Part shown: positions 1-7,874 of the stretch, piece by piece
Layout: each line of letters begins with the position of its first letter
Numbering within the stretch: position 1 is the first letter of the stretch
Assembly (NCBI GenBank): GCA_964500775.1
Contig: CAZCQG010000037.1
Coordinates: forward strand, 1 to 19,238
From: CAZCQG01 sp964500775
GTDB taxonomy: Bacteria; Campylobacterota; Campylobacteria; Campylobacterales; CAZCQG01
DNA: 19,238 bases
Reading direction: 5' to 3'
Notes under the pieces: model-generated
Seen by the model: only the letters and a program-made list of their open reading frames with translations
The model's database searches: none
What the model was told of the DNA's origin: nothing
Program-made: the position numbers and the translations under genes

Positions 1-195
1 GATGGTCTCCCAAAGATCTTTAAAAGCGGCTTTGGGCATATCTGGATGTCTTACGATATTGTGCGGAGCACCTATGAGCTCCGTGAGCGAAAAACCGGAA
101 ACTTTACAGAAATCCTCGTTTGCGAAGGTAATCTTTCCTGTGTTGTCTGTTTCCGAAACCAAGAAATCGTACTTATTTAACTTTACTTCAGCCAT
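1..195 (-). CDS. PAS-domain sensor protein, N-terminal part (probable chemoreceptor), runs off the window
   Basis: Reading the minus strand from the ATG at 195-193 gives 65 codons that leave the window. The peptide begins MAEVKLNKYDFLVSETD and continues with FANEDFCKVSGFS, ELIGAPHNIVRHPDMPKAAF and DLW. This is the typical N-terminal PAS fold of Campylobacterota energy-taxis or Aer/CetB-like proteins: the PHNIVRHPDMP stretch is characteristic of PAS domains at the start of methyl-accepting chemotaxis proteins and their soluble partners. A GAAAGGAAAG Shine-Dalgarno lies just upstream. The output domain is outside the window, so a signalling (MCP), diguanylate cyclase or PAS-only protein cannot be told apart. 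It is divergent from the kinase gene at 285. Confidence 0.85.
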   Translation of the reverse strand, partial: MAEVKLNKYDFLVSETDNTGKITFANEDFCKVSGFSLTELIGAPHNIVRHPDMPKAAFKDLWETI

Positions 196-284
196 ATAAC
201 TTTCCTTTCAAACGTTTTTTTATACACTTATGAACAGTCTATAAATTACGCCGTATATAACACCCGCATCTTAACGAATATACT
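196..284. promoter_or_regulatory. Divergent intergenic promoter region
   Basis: This 89-base AT-rich gap separates two divergent sensor genes. A TGTATAAAA-like extended -10 faces the minus-strand PAS gene. A TATATAAC stretch near 254-261 could be a -10 for the plus-strand kinase. Neither has a recognisable -35, which is usual for this phylum. No clear operator is visible. Confidence 0.35.
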
Positions 285-1787
285 TTGAAAAAGGCAAGTC
301 CATTGAAAAAAAAAGCATCGGATATTTCACACATCTATGGGAAGAAAAATCTTTATATTACGAAATATAAAGAAAATAATATTTTTCATTTTAGTGAAGA
401 GTTAAGTAGTTTTTTATCAAAAAAATCAATAAAAAAGAATGATTTGCTTACTTCTATTGAAGAAGCAAAAAAATCGGGAACTAGTAAGTTTTCTGTTTCC
501 TCCAAAGATTCAACGTTTCACTTTATTTTAATCACCGTCGAAAATAAAGAGATTGATGGCGAGGTCTGTTTGCTTAGTGACGTGACTGAATTTTTTAACG
601 AACTTGAAAGCTCCAATAAAACCAATATTGAGCTCGAAAAGAATTTAAGCTCGAAAAATTGGGACTTGATAGAGCTCAATGAAGAACTTTCAAAAAAAGA
701 GGCGACCTTACGGCAGATAGAAGATTTTATTTTGGTCGGATTTTGGGAATACGACACGAAAAGCGACACCGTTTCTATTGCAGGGAAAATATCCGAAAAT
801 ATAAAACTCAAACAACTTCTATCGCTCAAAGAGACACTAGGTCTACTGCAAGACAATAACAGATTTGCGATTCTCCGAAGCATCCTTTTTTCGGCAAAAC
901 ACAATACAAATACCTCTTTTAATCTCAAAATCAAATCAGATACCGTAGTTGAGTACTTCCAAATAAATGCACGCGCATATTCGGATGAATACGGAATCTA
1001 CCGCGTAAACGGTAGTATCTTAAATATTACGGATAGGATTCACGCAAGCGAACGAGAGCGCGATAGCGAGCGTCTTTTGATACAGCAGTCAAAAATGGCA
1101 GCAATGGGGGAGATGATAAGCGCTATCGCACACCAGTGGAAACAGCCCATCAACGTCTTATCGATAAACCTCCAGCAAATAGATATGGAGATAGAAGAGA
1201 TGGGTATCGAGGAGGGGCTCATAAAAAACAGTATAGATTCTGCCCTCAAGCAGGTGTTTTATATGTCCAAAACCATTGAGGATTTTAGAAATTTCTTTGC
1301 TCCCAATAAAATCAAAAAAACCTTTAATCTCTACGAATCCATCAAACAAGTCCTCGATCTTGTCGGCGCACAACTCAAAGCACACGGTATCCATATCAAA
1401 CTGCGCAATATCGATCCTGAAGCCTCTTGCTACGGGATTCAGAGTGAAATCCAACAAGTTTTCGTGAACATCATTAATAACGCCAAAGACGCTATAGTCG
1501 AAAATATCGCTAACATCAAAGATATGGAAGGGAAAATCACCATAGATATTTCCGCCAAGCACAAAAACTCGATTGTCGTATTTAGTGATAACGGCGGCGG
1601 AATAAAAAAAGAGATACTCGCCAAACTCTTCACCCCTTACACTACCTCAAAAGGGGACAAGGGAACGGGGATTGGGCTCAATATCAGTAAAATGATAGTG
1701 CATAAAAACGGTGGTGAAATCAGCGCGAAAAATATAGAAAACGGGGCTGAGTTTACTATCTCGCTTCCCAATAAAATTATAGGTTAG
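285..1787 (+). CDS. Soluble PAS-containing sensor histidine kinase
   Basis: The protein has 500 residues and no evident transmembrane segment, so it is probably a cytoplasmic sensor. Residues about 20-105 look like a degenerate PAS fold, about 105-145 is a charged coiled coil, and about 145-255 is a PAS/PAC-like unit ending VNGSILNITDR. The catalytic core follows: dimerisation/phosphoacceptor helix with SKMAAMGEM and H283 in IAHQWKQPIN, N-box NIINNAKDAI (395-404), G1 box DNGGGI (435-440) and G2 box GTGIGLNISKMIV (460-472). The HQWKQP H-box is common in Campylobacterota kinases. No ATG is available; TTG at 285 or TTG at 303 (AAGG 8 bases upstream) are the possible starts. There is no receiver domain. 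The stop overlaps the ribosome site of the next gene, so the two are co-translated. The stimulus is unknown. Confidence 0.88.
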   Translation: MKKASPLKKKASDISHIYGKKNLYITKYKENNIFHFSEELSSFLSKKSIKKNDLLTSIEEAKKSGTSKFSVSSKDSTFHFILITVENKEIDGEVCLLSDVTEFFNELESSNKTNIELEKNLSSKNWDLIELNEELSKKEATLRQIEDFILVGFWEYDTKSDTVSIAGKISENIKLKQLLSLKETLGLLQDNNRFAILRSILFSAKHNTNTSFNLKIKSDTVVEYFQINARAYSDEYGIYRVNGSILNITDRIHASERERDSERLLIQQSKMAAMGEMISAIAHQWKQPINVLSINLQQIDMEIEEMGIEEGLIKNSIDSALKQVFYMSKTIEDFRNFFAPNKIKKTFNLYESIKQVLDLVGAQLKAHGIHIKLRNIDPEASCYGIQSEIQQVFVNIINNAKDAIVENIANIKDMEGKITIDISAKHKNSIVVFSDNGGGIKKEILAKLFTPYTTSKGDKGTGIGLNISKMIVHKNGGEISAKNIENGAEFTISLPNKIIG

Positions 1788-1793
1788 GAAAAT

Positions 1794-2738
1794 ATGGAAA
1801 GTTTTGACACTGTAGATATAAAAGCGAAGTTCACTCAAAAAGATCTCACCTCTTTGATAGAAAGTATCGTAGAACCTTTTTACGACGAGATTTTGGGAGA
1901 CAAAAACGTCTCGGTATTTATCCCTGATGGCTATCTAATTACGCTCAAAATTAAACAAGCATCTTTTGTAATATCATTTTTCGTACAAAACTTTAATGCT
2001 ATTCAGGCACGGATAGAGAGAAGCTCTAAAATGCACAAAGACATCAATATGAATCTTAATCATTTTACGCCGTATATGTATCTGTGGGCAAAATTGGTAC
2101 ACGGCTATATCAAGGAGTGCCTCAAGCCTTCCGAAGAAGATATGCTAAAGTGGGAAATCAAGCTCCAAAGAGTCATTAATCTTATGCTTGAAACGTTTTT
2201 TAAAGCCGAAAAACCAATCCTTAAAAAAACTTACATGGAAGAAAAAATTGACAAAATGCACTATGAGGAACACCTCAAAATAAGTGCCGTTGACTTTTTG
2301 GCGGAATACGATATGCCTGCTGAAACAATCGATGAGATGATAGAGCTAAATAGAGAATCGAAACAAAAGATCAACGAAAGAGAGACTCTAGACGAAGAGA
2401 CTATGGATTCAATGTGCACATTCTTTGCTTCTTATTCTTCATTGCTCAACGGCACGTATGAATTCAGAGATCTTGGTTTCACATTCTCGACGGTATCGTC
2501 AATGATTGTTACCAACAAAAAAAGTATAGGCGAGAAAAACGGTCAAAAAATCAAGAGAATGGTCGAGTTAGTTATTGAGGATATGGAGAGTTGGGTAAAA
2601 AATATTTTCATTGAGAAAAGCGCGATTGATATTCACTACCTTGATGCCTCCCTTTTAAGCAGTATTGCTCAAATAGAAATGGCAATTTCCGATGACGGCT
2701 CTAGTGGTAAAGATATGCCTGATTTAGAGCTCTTTTAG
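1794..2738 (+). CDS. Globin-coupled-sensor-like protein with a lineage-type C-terminal domain
   Basis: This protein has 314 residues, and AGGA overlapping the upstream stop serves as its ribosome site. Residues about 15-140 resemble the globin domain of globin-coupled sensors: PFYDEIL followed by an F, a long amphipathic helix, then ARIERSSKMHKDI, where H81 falls where the proximal heme histidine (VHARIG in DosC-type proteins) would be, then NHFTPYMYLWAKLVHGYI. I aligned this from memory, so heme binding is inferred. Residues about 162-314 are helical and homologous to the C-terminus of the response regulators at 9352 and 11477: SAVDFLAEY, TYEFRDLGFTFSTV, then EKSAIDIHYLDAS (274-286), ending PDLELF. 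It has no receiver and no enzymatic domain. Being coupled to the kinase suggests it reports to it or shares its output. Confidence 0.6.
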   Translation: MESFDTVDIKAKFTQKDLTSLIESIVEPFYDEILGDKNVSVFIPDGYLITLKIKQASFVISFFVQNFNAIQARIERSSKMHKDINMNLNHFTPYMYLWAKLVHGYIKECLKPSEEDMLKWEIKLQRVINLMLETFFKAEKPILKKTYMEEKIDKMHYEEHLKISAVDFLAEYDMPAETIDEMIELNRESKQKINERETLDEETMDSMCTFFASYSSLLNGTYEFRDLGFTFSTVSSMIVTNKKSIGEKNGQKIKRMVELVIEDMESWVKNIFIEKSAIDIHYLDASLLSSIAQIEMAISDDGSSGKDMPDLELF

Positions 2739-2749
2739 TGGAGTATAGG

Positions 2750-2771
2750 GCAGATACCTTGGGGTACCTGC
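2750..2771. terminator. Hairpin between convergent genes, possible bidirectional terminator
   Basis: GCAGATACC and GGTACCTGC pair across a TTGG loop as a 9-bp stem. The single imperfect pair is A-C in plus-strand RNA and G-U in minus-strand RNA, so the hairpin is a little stronger for the rplT transcript. It sits in the 44-base gap between two convergent genes. There is no good U tract on either side, so intrinsic termination is uncertain. Confidence 0.4.
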
Positions 2772-2782
2772 TCCTAAAAATA

Positions 2783-3136
2783 TTAGGCGAGTGCCTTTTT
2801 TGCGCTTTCAACTACGCTAGCAAAGCTTGCAGCGTCATTCATAGCCATATCGGCTAGTATTTTTCTATCAAGTTCGATATTCGCTAGTTTCAATCCGTGC
2901 ATAAACTTGGAGTAACTAATCCCGTGCAATCTGCATCCGGCGTTGATTCTCGTAATCCATAGCGATCTAATATCTCTTTTCTTTTGTCTTCTGTCTCTGT
3001 AAGCGTAGACTAAACTTCTTTCTAGTTGCTCTTTGGCTTTTCTGTAGTGTTTTCTTCTACCGCTAAAAAAACCTCTTGCTAGTTTTAAAATCTTTTTATG
3101 TCTAGCTCTTCTGACCGTACCTGTTTTTACTCTCAT
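2783..3136 (-). CDS. rplT: 50S ribosomal protein L20
   Basis: The 117-residue product starts MRVKTGTVRRARHKKILKLA and contains the L20 hallmarks GFFSGRRKHYRKAKEQ, DRRQKKRDIRSLWI and RINAGCR. L20 is a 23S rRNA-binding assembly protein of the large subunit. Length and sequence are normal. It is the last gene of infC-rpmI-rplT, with GAAAGGAAAA upstream of its ATG. A 99-base spacer with two small hairpins separates it from rpmI, an unusually long gap for this pair and a possible site of L20 autoregulation. Confidence 0.98.
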   Translation of the reverse strand: MRVKTGTVRRARHKKILKLARGFFSGRRKHYRKAKEQLERSLVYAYRDRRQKKRDIRSLWITRINAGCRLHGISYSKFMHGLKLANIELDRKILADMAMNDAASFASVVESAKKALA

Positions 3137-3173
3137 AATTTTTCCTTTCTCTTTACCGTTTTAATTTTTTGGT

Positions 3174-3212
3174 GACGCTATTTTTTTGCGTCTTTCCCTT
3201 TGTTTAGAAGGG
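3174..3212 (-). promoter_or_regulatory. Two small hairpins in the rpmI-rplT spacer
   Basis: Read on the minus strand, CCCTT/AAGGG (arms 3208-3212 and 3196-3200, 7-base loop) is followed by GACGC/GCGTC (arms 3188-3192 and 3174-3178, A-rich 9-base loop). They lie between the rpmI stop and the rplT ribosome site. They could be an L20-responsive leader element or simply mRNA-stabilising structures. The stems are short. Confidence 0.3.
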
Positions 3213-3235
3213 GGAATTGTATTAAAAGCTTTGAC

Positions 3236-3430
3236 TTAGCTCATGCAGAGCATAGTCTTTACTGCTTCGACGTTTGTGCTGTGAACGTGCTTAGGGAAGT
3301 TAAGGTTAGCAATTCTCTTGTGGCTCTTTTTTGTCAAAATGTGACTTTTGAACGCAGAACCTCTTTTGATATTGTTCTTCTTTACCTTAAATCGCTTTGC
3401 GGCTCCACGAACCGTTTTCATTTTCGGCAT
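3236..3430 (-). CDS. rpmI: 50S ribosomal protein L35
   Basis: The 64-residue basic protein MPKMKTVRGAAKRFKVKKNN, with GSAFKSHILTKKSHKRIANL, is a clear L35 (large ribosomal subunit). The ATG at 3430 is preceded by AAGGAG at good spacing. It lies in the universal order infC-rpmI-rplT and is normal in length. Confidence 0.97.
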   Translation of the reverse strand: MPKMKTVRGAAKRFKVKKNNIKRGSAFKSHILTKKSHKRIANLNFPKHVHSTNVEAVKTMLCMS

Positions 3431-3458
3431 TAGTTACTCCTTTTGTTAAGATTGAAAA

Positions 3459-3995
3459 TTATTTCTTATGTTTTTCTTCGCGCTTAGGCATTACGAGCAT
3501 ATTGACGTATCTGCCCTCCGCGCTCGGTTGCTTATCCATCACGGCAAACTCGCTCACCATTTCCCACACCTTTGCAAGTACGGCAAATGCCGCTTCAGGT
3601 TCCGCCATCTCCCTCCCTTTGAGGAATACTCGGAATCTGACGTATTTGTCTTCATGTAAAAATTCGATAGCGTGCTTCACTTTGTAATCGATATCGTTTT
3701 GCGCGATCTTTACGGAAAGTTTGATCTCTTTTATCTCAACTTGTTTTTGCTTCTTTTTCGCTTCTTTTTTCTTTTTTTCAAGTTGGTATCGAAATTTACC
3801 GTAATCCATCACTTTTACGACCGGCGGCTTTGCGTCCGGCGCTATAAGTACCAAATCAAGATTCTCATCTTGCGCTATCTTATAAGCCTCTTTGCTAGAG
3901 ATAATACCATACTGCGTTCCGTCATCGCCGATGCACCTTACTTCGGGAAATCTAATCTCCTCGTTTAATAGTGGTGCTTGGTCGTTTTTATTCAA
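3459..3995 (-). CDS. infC: Translation initiation factor IF-3
   Basis: The product has 178 residues. LLNEEIRFPEVRCIGDDG and DAKPPVVKVMDYGKFRYQ form the N-domain. The lysine-rich linker KKKKEAKKKQ and the C-domain IKEIKLSVKIAQNDIDYKVK, VRFRVFLKGREM and EGRYVNMLV follow. IF-3 binds the 30S subunit, blocks subunit joining and proofreads the start codon. The start is a TTG (3995-3993) overlapping the thrS stop as TTGA; GAGG lies 7 bases upstream inside the thrS end. No ATG, GTG or other candidate is better placed. A non-AUG start is typical for infC and may allow IF-3 to limit its own synthesis. Confidence 0.96.
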   Translation of the reverse strand: MNKNDQAPLLNEEIRFPEVRCIGDDGTQYGIISSKEAYKIAQDENLDLVLIAPDAKPPVVKVMDYGKFRYQLEKKKKEAKKKQKQVEIKEIKLSVKIAQNDIDYKVKHAIEFLHEDKYVRFRVFLKGREMAEPEAAFAVLAKVWEMVSEFAVMDKQPSAEGRYVNMLVMPKREEKHKK

Positions 3996-5827
3996 AAGAC
4001 AACCTCACTCATTTGCTCCTTTATTAGTTTAAAAAATTCCTCTTCACTCAAGTCAAACTGCTCTTTACGCCTTCTGTCTCGGAGTGCTACTCGTTTGCTT
4101 TCGACCTCTTTGTCACCCAAAACCACGATAAGCGGCACGCGCTGCTTTTCGGCATTGCGGATTCGCTTATTGAGCGATTCATTCCTATCGTATATCTCAC
4201 AGTCGATGTCTAGATCTATAAGTCTATTTGCGAGTTCTTTGGCATATGGTTGGTGAGCTTCTGATATTGGGACAAATATCACTTGCAGAGGTGCAATGAA
4301 GAAGGGAAACTCACCCGCACAATGCTCTATAAGAATCGCTATAAACCTTTCAAAAGATCCGAACGCCGCCCTATGGATCATGATAGGCTGTACGCGCTCA
4401 TTGTTTTCATCGACATACTCTAGACCGAATCGCTCCGGCAGGTTTAGGTCTACTTGAATTGTACCACATTGCCATTTTCTCCCGATAGCATCGGTGATCT
4501 TAAAGTCGATTTTCGGTCCGTAAAACGCACCGCCGCCTTCGTCTATATGGTACTTATGCCCTGCACTTTCAAGCGTATCTTTAAGTATCTGCGTCGCCAT
4601 ATCCCATATAGCCTCTTCGCCGATAGCTTTTTCGGGTCTCGTGGAGATCTCCATCTCAAAGGAGAATCCAAAGGTGTTCATGATTTTCGTGATAAGGTCG
4701 ATAACCTCTAGTACTACCTCTTTGACCTGCTCTTTGGTACAGAAGATATGAGCGTCATCTTGAGTAAACTCGCGTACACGCAAAAGTCCGTGGAGTACGC
4801 CGCTTTTTTCGTGTCTATGCACCACACCGAATTCGAAGTATTTTACGGGGAGGTCACGGTAGCTTTTGAGGGAGTTTTGGAATATCTTGATATGCCCTAC
4901 GCAGTTCATCGGCTTGATGCCGTATTCAGCGCTCGGAATCTCATCCCCTTTGTCACTGTCGTCTATCTGCGTGAAATACATATTTTCTTTATAGTTATAG
5001 TAATGTCCGCTTATTTTCCAGGCTTCAGCTTTGAGTATTTCAGGACCGCGTACGGGCTCATAGCCTCTTTTTCTCATCGCTTTGTAGAGGATTTTTTCTA
5101 GTTTTGCGCGGAGTCTTGATCCCGCGGGAAGCCATAGAGGCAAGCCGCCGCCTATATCTTCGTCAAACTTGAAAAGATTAAGCTCTTGCCCTATTTTTCT
5201 ATGGTCTCTTTTTTTTGCCTCTTCGATTCTGGTGAGGTAGCTTTGCAGCGCCTCTTTCGTGGCAAACGCGACGCCATAGACACGGGTGAGCATCTCATTG
5301 CCCTCTTTTCCGCCGAGGAATGCACCGGAAATTTTTGTAAGTTTAAAGTTGTTGAGTAATCTTGTATGGGGCAAATGCGGTCCGCGGCAAAGGTCTTCGA
5401 AATCCCCTTGCGAATAGATTGAGAGGGTATCGCTTACGATATTGCTCATCACGGCGACCTTGAGATCATCCCCTGCAAATCTTTTTTCCACTTCGCTTCT
5501 AGGCAAAGTGATTTTTATGATCGGCGAGCCTTTTTTTGCAAGCTCTTTCATCTTTTTTTCGATCGTAGCGAGGTCTTCTTCGCCTATTTTATGCGCAGTT
5601 CTAAAATCGTAGTAAAATCCATCTTCCACGACGGGTCCTACGAAAAATTTTGCTTCCGGATAGAGTTCTTTTATCGCTTGCGCCATCAAATGCGCGCAAG
5701 AGTGTCTGATGATAGTGAGCGCTTCAGCACTATCGTCAAACGCTATTTTTTCCCCGTCAATTCCGAGTTCTGCGGCGCTTTGAGTATCGTATATTTCATT
5801 ATTATATTTTATGCCGATAAAATCCAC
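3992..5827 (-). CDS. thrS: Threonine--tRNA ligase
   Basis: The enzyme charges tRNA-Thr in the cytoplasm. From the GTG at 5827 the product is 611 residues, close to the approximately 602 known for Campylobacter ThrS and shorter than E. coli (642), because the N-terminal TGS region is largely missing. The editing domain has IIRHSCAHLMAQA and DLCRGPH. The class II core shows EPVRGPEILKA, GHYYNYKENMYF, MNCVGH, VREFTQDDAHIF and HRAAFGSFERFIAIL. The anticodon-binding C-domain has IRNAEKQRVPLIVVLGDKEV. The frame stays open upstream to 5902, but that stretch is tRNA sequence read as codons, so the GTG (AAAGG about 10 bases upstream) is the likely start. The stop overlaps the infC start. Confidence 0.96.
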   Translation of the reverse strand: MDFIGIKYNNEIYDTQSAAELGIDGEKIAFDDSAEALTIIRHSCAHLMAQAIKELYPEAKFFVGPVVEDGFYYDFRTAHKIGEEDLATIEKKMKELAKKGSPIIKITLPRSEVEKRFAGDDLKVAVMSNIVSDTLSIYSQGDFEDLCRGPHLPHTRLLNNFKLTKISGAFLGGKEGNEMLTRVYGVAFATKEALQSYLTRIEEAKKRDHRKIGQELNLFKFDEDIGGGLPLWLPAGSRLRAKLEKILYKAMRKRGYEPVRGPEILKAEAWKISGHYYNYKENMYFTQIDDSDKGDEIPSAEYGIKPMNCVGHIKIFQNSLKSYRDLPVKYFEFGVVHRHEKSGVLHGLLRVREFTQDDAHIFCTKEQVKEVVLEVIDLITKIMNTFGFSFEMEISTRPEKAIGEEAIWDMATQILKDTLESAGHKYHIDEGGGAFYGPKIDFKITDAIGRKWQCGTIQVDLNLPERFGLEYVDENNERVQPIMIHRAAFGSFERFIAILIEHCAGEFPFFIAPLQVIFVPISEAHQPYAKELANRLIDLDIDCEIYDRNESLNKRIRNAEKQRVPLIVVLGDKEVESKRVALRDRRRKEQFDLSEEEFFKLIKEQMSEVVF

Positions 5828-5857
5828 TATAAGTAAACCTTTGTTTGATTCAATAAA

Positions 5858-5932
5858 TGGTGGTCGCAAGAGGATTTGAACCTCTGACCACTTCGATGTC
5901 AACGAAGTGCTCTACCCCTGAGCTATGCGACC
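5858..5932 (-). tRNA. tRNA-Val (anticodon GAC)
   Basis: On the minus strand a 75-base cloverleaf folds fully: acceptor GGTCGCA/TGCGACC, D-stem GCTC/GAGC, anticodon stem CTTCG/CGAAG around loop TTGACAT with anticodon GAC, T-stem AGAGG/CCTCT around TTCAAAT, discriminator A and an encoded CCA. It reads valine codons GUC/GUU. It lies 54 bases after lspA and 30 bases before the thrS start, in the same orientation, so it may be processed from a shared transcript. Confidence 0.97.
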
Positions 5933-5986
5933 GATGAGTTATTATTGTTTGTCCCGTGCCAAAAAAATTTAGCGGGCGTAATGGTA

Positions 5987-6460
5987 TCAAAGTTTATATT
6001 TATTTTTTCTTAAATTTGTATAAATTAAAAGCACTATTCCAACATCTATCATCACATCCGCGAAATTGAAAATCGCGAAGTCAAAATAGCAATGCCAATA
6101 GACATAATCAACCACCCCACCGTGGATGAATCTATCCAAGACGTTCGAACTCCCTGCTCCGAGGACGATCCCTAAGGGAAGAAAATAGTTTTCCAAAACA
6201 GTCTTGTCGTAAAGCATAAAAGAGAGGAGACCTAACAGAAGAAGAATCTGCAAATATTTTAATGATTCGCCCAAGAAAGCAAACATCGAAAACGCCACCC
6301 CTTTGTTGTACGTCAGGTGAAACGAAATACATTTGCTATCGAAACCAAAGCCGCCTATTACGGCATATTTTATGTATTGATCTACGGCAAAGACAAATAT
6401 AAAAGCGACGAAAAGTACCGTGAGTTCTTTTTTATATTCTGTCAAATTCAAGTTATGCAA
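5987..6460 (-). CDS. lspA: Lipoprotein signal peptidase (signal peptidase II)
   Basis: This inner-membrane aspartyl protease removes the signal peptide of prolipoproteins after lipid attachment. Four hydrophobic segments are visible. Family motifs are VDQYIKY near the first helix, YNKGVAFSMF, GAGSSNVLDRFIHGGVVDY with the first catalytic Asp in NVLDR, and FNFADVMIDVGIVLL with the second Asp in FNFAD. The start is uncertain. Three in-frame TTG codons (6460, 6451, 6445) lie at the glmM stop and none has a clear Shine-Dalgarno, so translational coupling to glmM is likely. The frame is open farther upstream, but that would overlap glmM by more than 60 bases. Products are 152-157 residues, normal for LspA. 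Confidence 0.92.
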   Translation of the reverse strand: MHNLNLTEYKKELTVLFVAFIFVFAVDQYIKYAVIGGFGFDSKCISFHLTYNKGVAFSMFAFLGESLKYLQILLLLGLLSFMLYDKTVLENYFLPLGIVLGAGSSNVLDRFIHGGVVDYVYWHCYFDFAIFNFADVMIDVGIVLLIYTNLRKNKYKL

Positions 6461-7787
6461 GCTTTTTTTTGAAAAAATCTTCGAGCTTCTCTTCGTATTG
6501 TTCCAATAGACTCGCATTGTCCCCTTCAAGGAGGATTCTTAGTTTATTTTCCGTCCCCGAATATCTTATGAGTTGGCGAATCCCTTTTGATTCGACCTCT
6601 TTGAGGAGCTTATCCATCCCTTCGATCTCTTCGAGCGGGATTTTTTTCGAGATATTGATGTTCTTTAATAGTTGTGGACAAAGGGTAAAGAGGTTGAATG
6701 CTTCGCTACATTTTTTGCCGCTTCGCAATATAAAGCTTAGAGCTTGGAGTGCCGATAGGATTCCATCGCCGGTTTTGGCAAATTCGCTAAAAATAATATG
6801 TCCGCTCTGCTCACCGCCGAATACCGCACCCACACGCTGCATCTCCTCTAAAACATATTTGTCGCCTACATTCGCCCGATAGAGCTTGATTCCCTCTTTG
6901 CGGAGAAAATCTTCCATCGCTTTGTTGCTCATCACGGTAGCTACTACGGCATTATTTTTGAGCTTGCCCTCTTTTTTCATACTGTACGCCAATGCCCCGA
7001 TAAGCACATCCCCGTCGATGACCTCGCCGTTTTCATCCACGAGCACCAACCTATCCGCATCGCCGTCAAGTGCGATACCAAGATCGGCTCTATATTTTTT
7101 TACCGCTTCGCACAGCATCACGGGGTCGGTCGCACCGCAATTTTCATTGATATTCGTACCGTTTGGTTCGTCATTGAGTACGATAACATCTGCACCGAGT
7201 TCACTAAAAATAGTCGGAGCGACTTTATACGCCGCGCCGTTTGCCGCATCCACGCAGATTCGTAGGCTTTTTAGATTGAGGTCTTTCGGGAAGGAGTTTT
7301 TGATATGGACGATATAGCGCCCGATAACATCGTCGATTCTTTTAGAAGAGCCTATCTCATGCCCTTTTTTGAGATGTGAATCGGTATCATCTCCAAAGTA
7401 GATATTTTCGATTGAGGCTTCGCTCTTTTCATCGAGCTTGAATCCGCTCGGATTGAAAAACTTGATTCCGTTATCGGCAAATGGGTTATGGCTCGCGCTA
7501 ATCATTATCCCCGCATCACACCGCATATCTTCGGTGAGAAATGCTACTGCCGGAGTTGGCATCGGTCCTATTTGGATGACGTTGTACCCCACGGCGGTCA
7601 AACCGCTCACAAGGGCATTTTCTATCATATAGCCGCTTTTTCTCGTATCTTTTCCGACAAGAATCTTATTGGTCACGGAGTGTTTTCTAAAAAATATTCC
7701 CGCGCTGATTCCAAGTTTTAGCGCACTCATCGCAGAGAGCTTTACGCCCGCCTCTCCCCTTACGCCGTCCGTTCCGAAAAGTTTCAT
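6453..7787 (-). CDS. glmM: Phosphoglucosamine mutase
   Basis: GlmM converts glucosamine-6-phosphate to glucosamine-1-phosphate for UDP-GlcNAc, peptidoglycan and LPS synthesis. The 444-residue protein begins MKLFGTDGVRGEAG. It has the active-site loop ISASHNPFADNGIKFF with phosphoserine S99, the Mg-binding DGDADR (241-246), the sugar-binding GGEQSGH and the phosphate-binding RYSGTENKLRILLEG. Length is typical. It heads the minus-strand run toward lspA and is divergent from rpsT. Confidence 0.98.
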   Translation of the reverse strand: MKLFGTDGVRGEAGVKLSAMSALKLGISAGIFFRKHSVTNKILVGKDTRKSGYMIENALVSGLTAVGYNVIQIGPMPTPAVAFLTEDMRCDAGIMISASHNPFADNGIKFFNPSGFKLDEKSEASIENIYFGDDTDSHLKKGHEIGSSKRIDDVIGRYIVHIKNSFPKDLNLKSLRICVDAANGAAYKVAPTIFSELGADVIVLNDEPNGTNINENCGATDPVMLCEAVKKYRADLGIALDGDADRLVLVDENGEVIDGDVLIGALAYSMKKEGKLKNNAVVATVMSNKAMEDFLRKEGIKLYRANVGDKYVLEEMQRVGAVFGGEQSGHIIFSEFAKTGDGILSALQALSFILRSGKKCSEAFNLFTLCPQLLKNINISKKIPLEEIEGMDKLLKEVESKGIRQLIRYSGTENKLRILLEGDNASLLEQYEEKLEDFFKKKLA

Positions 7788-7874
7788 TAATTTGCCTTGA
7801 ATTTTTATCTCTATTTAAAGTATATTTAACTAAAATTCTACCCCAAAAAAATTTTAAAAAGGATTAATTCAAAA
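7788..7874. promoter_or_regulatory. Divergent promoter region glmM / rpsT
   Basis: This 87-base AT-rich spacer holds a TATACT (minus strand, 7824-7819) suited as a -10 for glmM and a TAAAAT (plus strand, 7831-7836) suited as a -10 for rpsT. The two would be close to overlapping. An AAAAAGGA ribosome site lies about 11 bases before the rpsT ATG. Confidence 0.4.

Noticed and set aside
4454..5101. Open frames opposite thrS, glmM, prfA and nifN on the other strand
   Set aside because: They have no family motifs or ribosome sites and lie wholly over strongly conserved genes, so they are shadows.
5828..5902. N-terminal extension of thrS by about 25 codons
   Set aside because: The extension is the tRNA-Val gene and its 3' flank read as codons. 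The cloverleaf is complete, and starting at the GTG at 5827 gives the family's usual length.
5951..5963. Possible sigma-54 -24 element (TTGGCACGG on the minus strand) before tRNA-Val
   Set aside because: The -12 GC element is missing at the right spacing, and a tRNA gene is an unlikely sigma-54 target.
6461..6529. Longer lspA start (TTG at 6529 or ATG at 6517)
   Set aside because: It would overlap the well-supported glmM end by 65-77 bases and add a basic stretch that looks like shifted glmM sequence.
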